Assembly: GCA_934524985.1 (NCBI GenBank)
Contig: CAKSYT010000035.1
Coordinates: 1 to 6,427, forward strand
Direction of reading: 5' to 3'
Length of the DNA stretch: 6,427 bases
Origin: an uncultured Faecalibacterium sp.
Lineage (GTDB): Bacteria > Bacillota > Clostridia > Oscillospirales > Ruminococcaceae
Part shown: piece after piece, positions 6,033-6,427 of the stretch
How positions within the stretch are numbered: position 1 is the first letter of the stretch
How the letters are laid out: each line of letters starts with the position of its first letter
The notes under the pieces: generated by a model
The model's database searches: none
Told to the model about the DNA's origin: nothing
What the model saw: the letters and a program-made list of their open reading frames with translations, nothing else
Program-made: the position numbers and the translations under genes

Positions 6033-6427
6033 ATGCCGCAGGCAATTCATATCAGCCCCATCGACAATGTGGTCGTTGCCCTGCACCCCATTGCCAAGGG
6101 CACGCTGGTGGAGGTGGACGGCCTTGCCGTCACCGCACTGGAGGATATCCCGCAGGGTCACAAGATGGCAGTCAAGCCCATCCAGAACGGTGAGAACGTC
6201 ATCAAGTACGGCTTCCCCATCGGTCACGCCACCGCAGACGCCGCCCCCGGCACCTGGATGCACACCCACAACGTGCACACCAACCTGTCCGGCGAGGTGG
6301 AGTACAGCTATAATCCCGCCCCGGATCTGGCTCCCCTGCCCAAGGCAGAGCCGGAGACCTTTATGGGCTTCCGCCGCAAGGACGGCCGCGCCGCCATCCG
6401 CAACGAGATCTGGATCATCCCCACCGT
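6033..6427 (+). CDS. uxaA: Altronate dehydratase, N-terminal part (cut by window edge)
   Basis: UxaA removes water from D-altronate to give 2-keto-3-deoxygluconate, which then enters the KDG kinase/aldolase route. Only 131 full codons are visible, about a quarter of the usual ~495 residues. They cover the N-terminal SAF-like domain (about 9-85): DNVVVAL at 11-17, GHKMAV at 42-47, NVIKYGFPIG at 55-64 and the HTHN motif at 77-80. The linker RKDGRAAIRNEIWIIPT (115-131) starts the catalytic part. All of these match E. coli UxaA closely in order and spacing. The ATG at 6033-6035 has AGGAG (6021-6025) seven bases ahead. It follows uxaB in the same direction and completes the tagaturonate-to-KDG steps; transcription must pass the hairpin between the genes unless an unseen promoter exists. 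Confidence 0.94.
   Translation, partial: MPQAIHISPIDNVVVALHPIAKGTLVEVDGLAVTALEDIPQGHKMAVKPIQNGENVIKYGFPIGHATADAAPGTWMHTHNVHTNLSGEVEYSYNPAPDLAPLPKAEPETFMGFRRKDGRAAIRNEIWIIPT

Overview
The window looks like ordinary chromosome of a GC-rich Gram-positive gut anaerobe, probably a Faecalibacterium-like member of the Oscillospiraceae/Ruminococcaceae. That guess rests on the gene types, the strong preference for G or C in third codon positions, the A/T-rich sigma-A-type promoters and the strong GGAG ribosome binding sites. It is not a database match. I see no RNA gene, mobile element, CRISPR array or phage gene. The window is almost fully explained by known families, and I did not find a previously undescribed system.

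Left part (1-2600): two separate minus-strand transcription units. The gene for glutaminyl-tRNA synthetase (glnS) runs off the left edge without its C-terminal end. Upstream of it is a YitT-family membrane protein gene with its own consensus-like promoter and a hairpin terminator that separates it from glnS.

Right part (2600-6427): a hexuronate catabolism locus. Glucuronate/galacturonate isomerase (uxaC, minus strand) is divergent from tagaturonate reductase (uxaB, plus strand), which is followed by altronate dehydratase (uxaA, plus strand, cut by the right edge). In order, UxaC turns D-galacturonate into D-tagaturonate, UxaB reduces that to D-altronate, and UxaA dehydrates altronate to 2-keto-3-deoxygluconate. 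This is the galacturonate (pectin sugar) branch. UxaC would also convert glucuronate to fructuronate, but no uxuA or uxuB lies inside the window.

The 316-base divergent intergenic region is the most informative non-coding stretch. Each direction has a recognisable promoter, and each promoter is overlapped by a copy of the same 10-mer TGTATACAAC, centred on the palindrome GTATAC. This suggests that one repressor controls both sides. The plus-strand leader also holds an 18-codon ORF whose stop overlaps the uxaB start (ATGA). A strong hairpin between uxaB and uxaA suggests that transcription into uxaA is reduced by partial termination.
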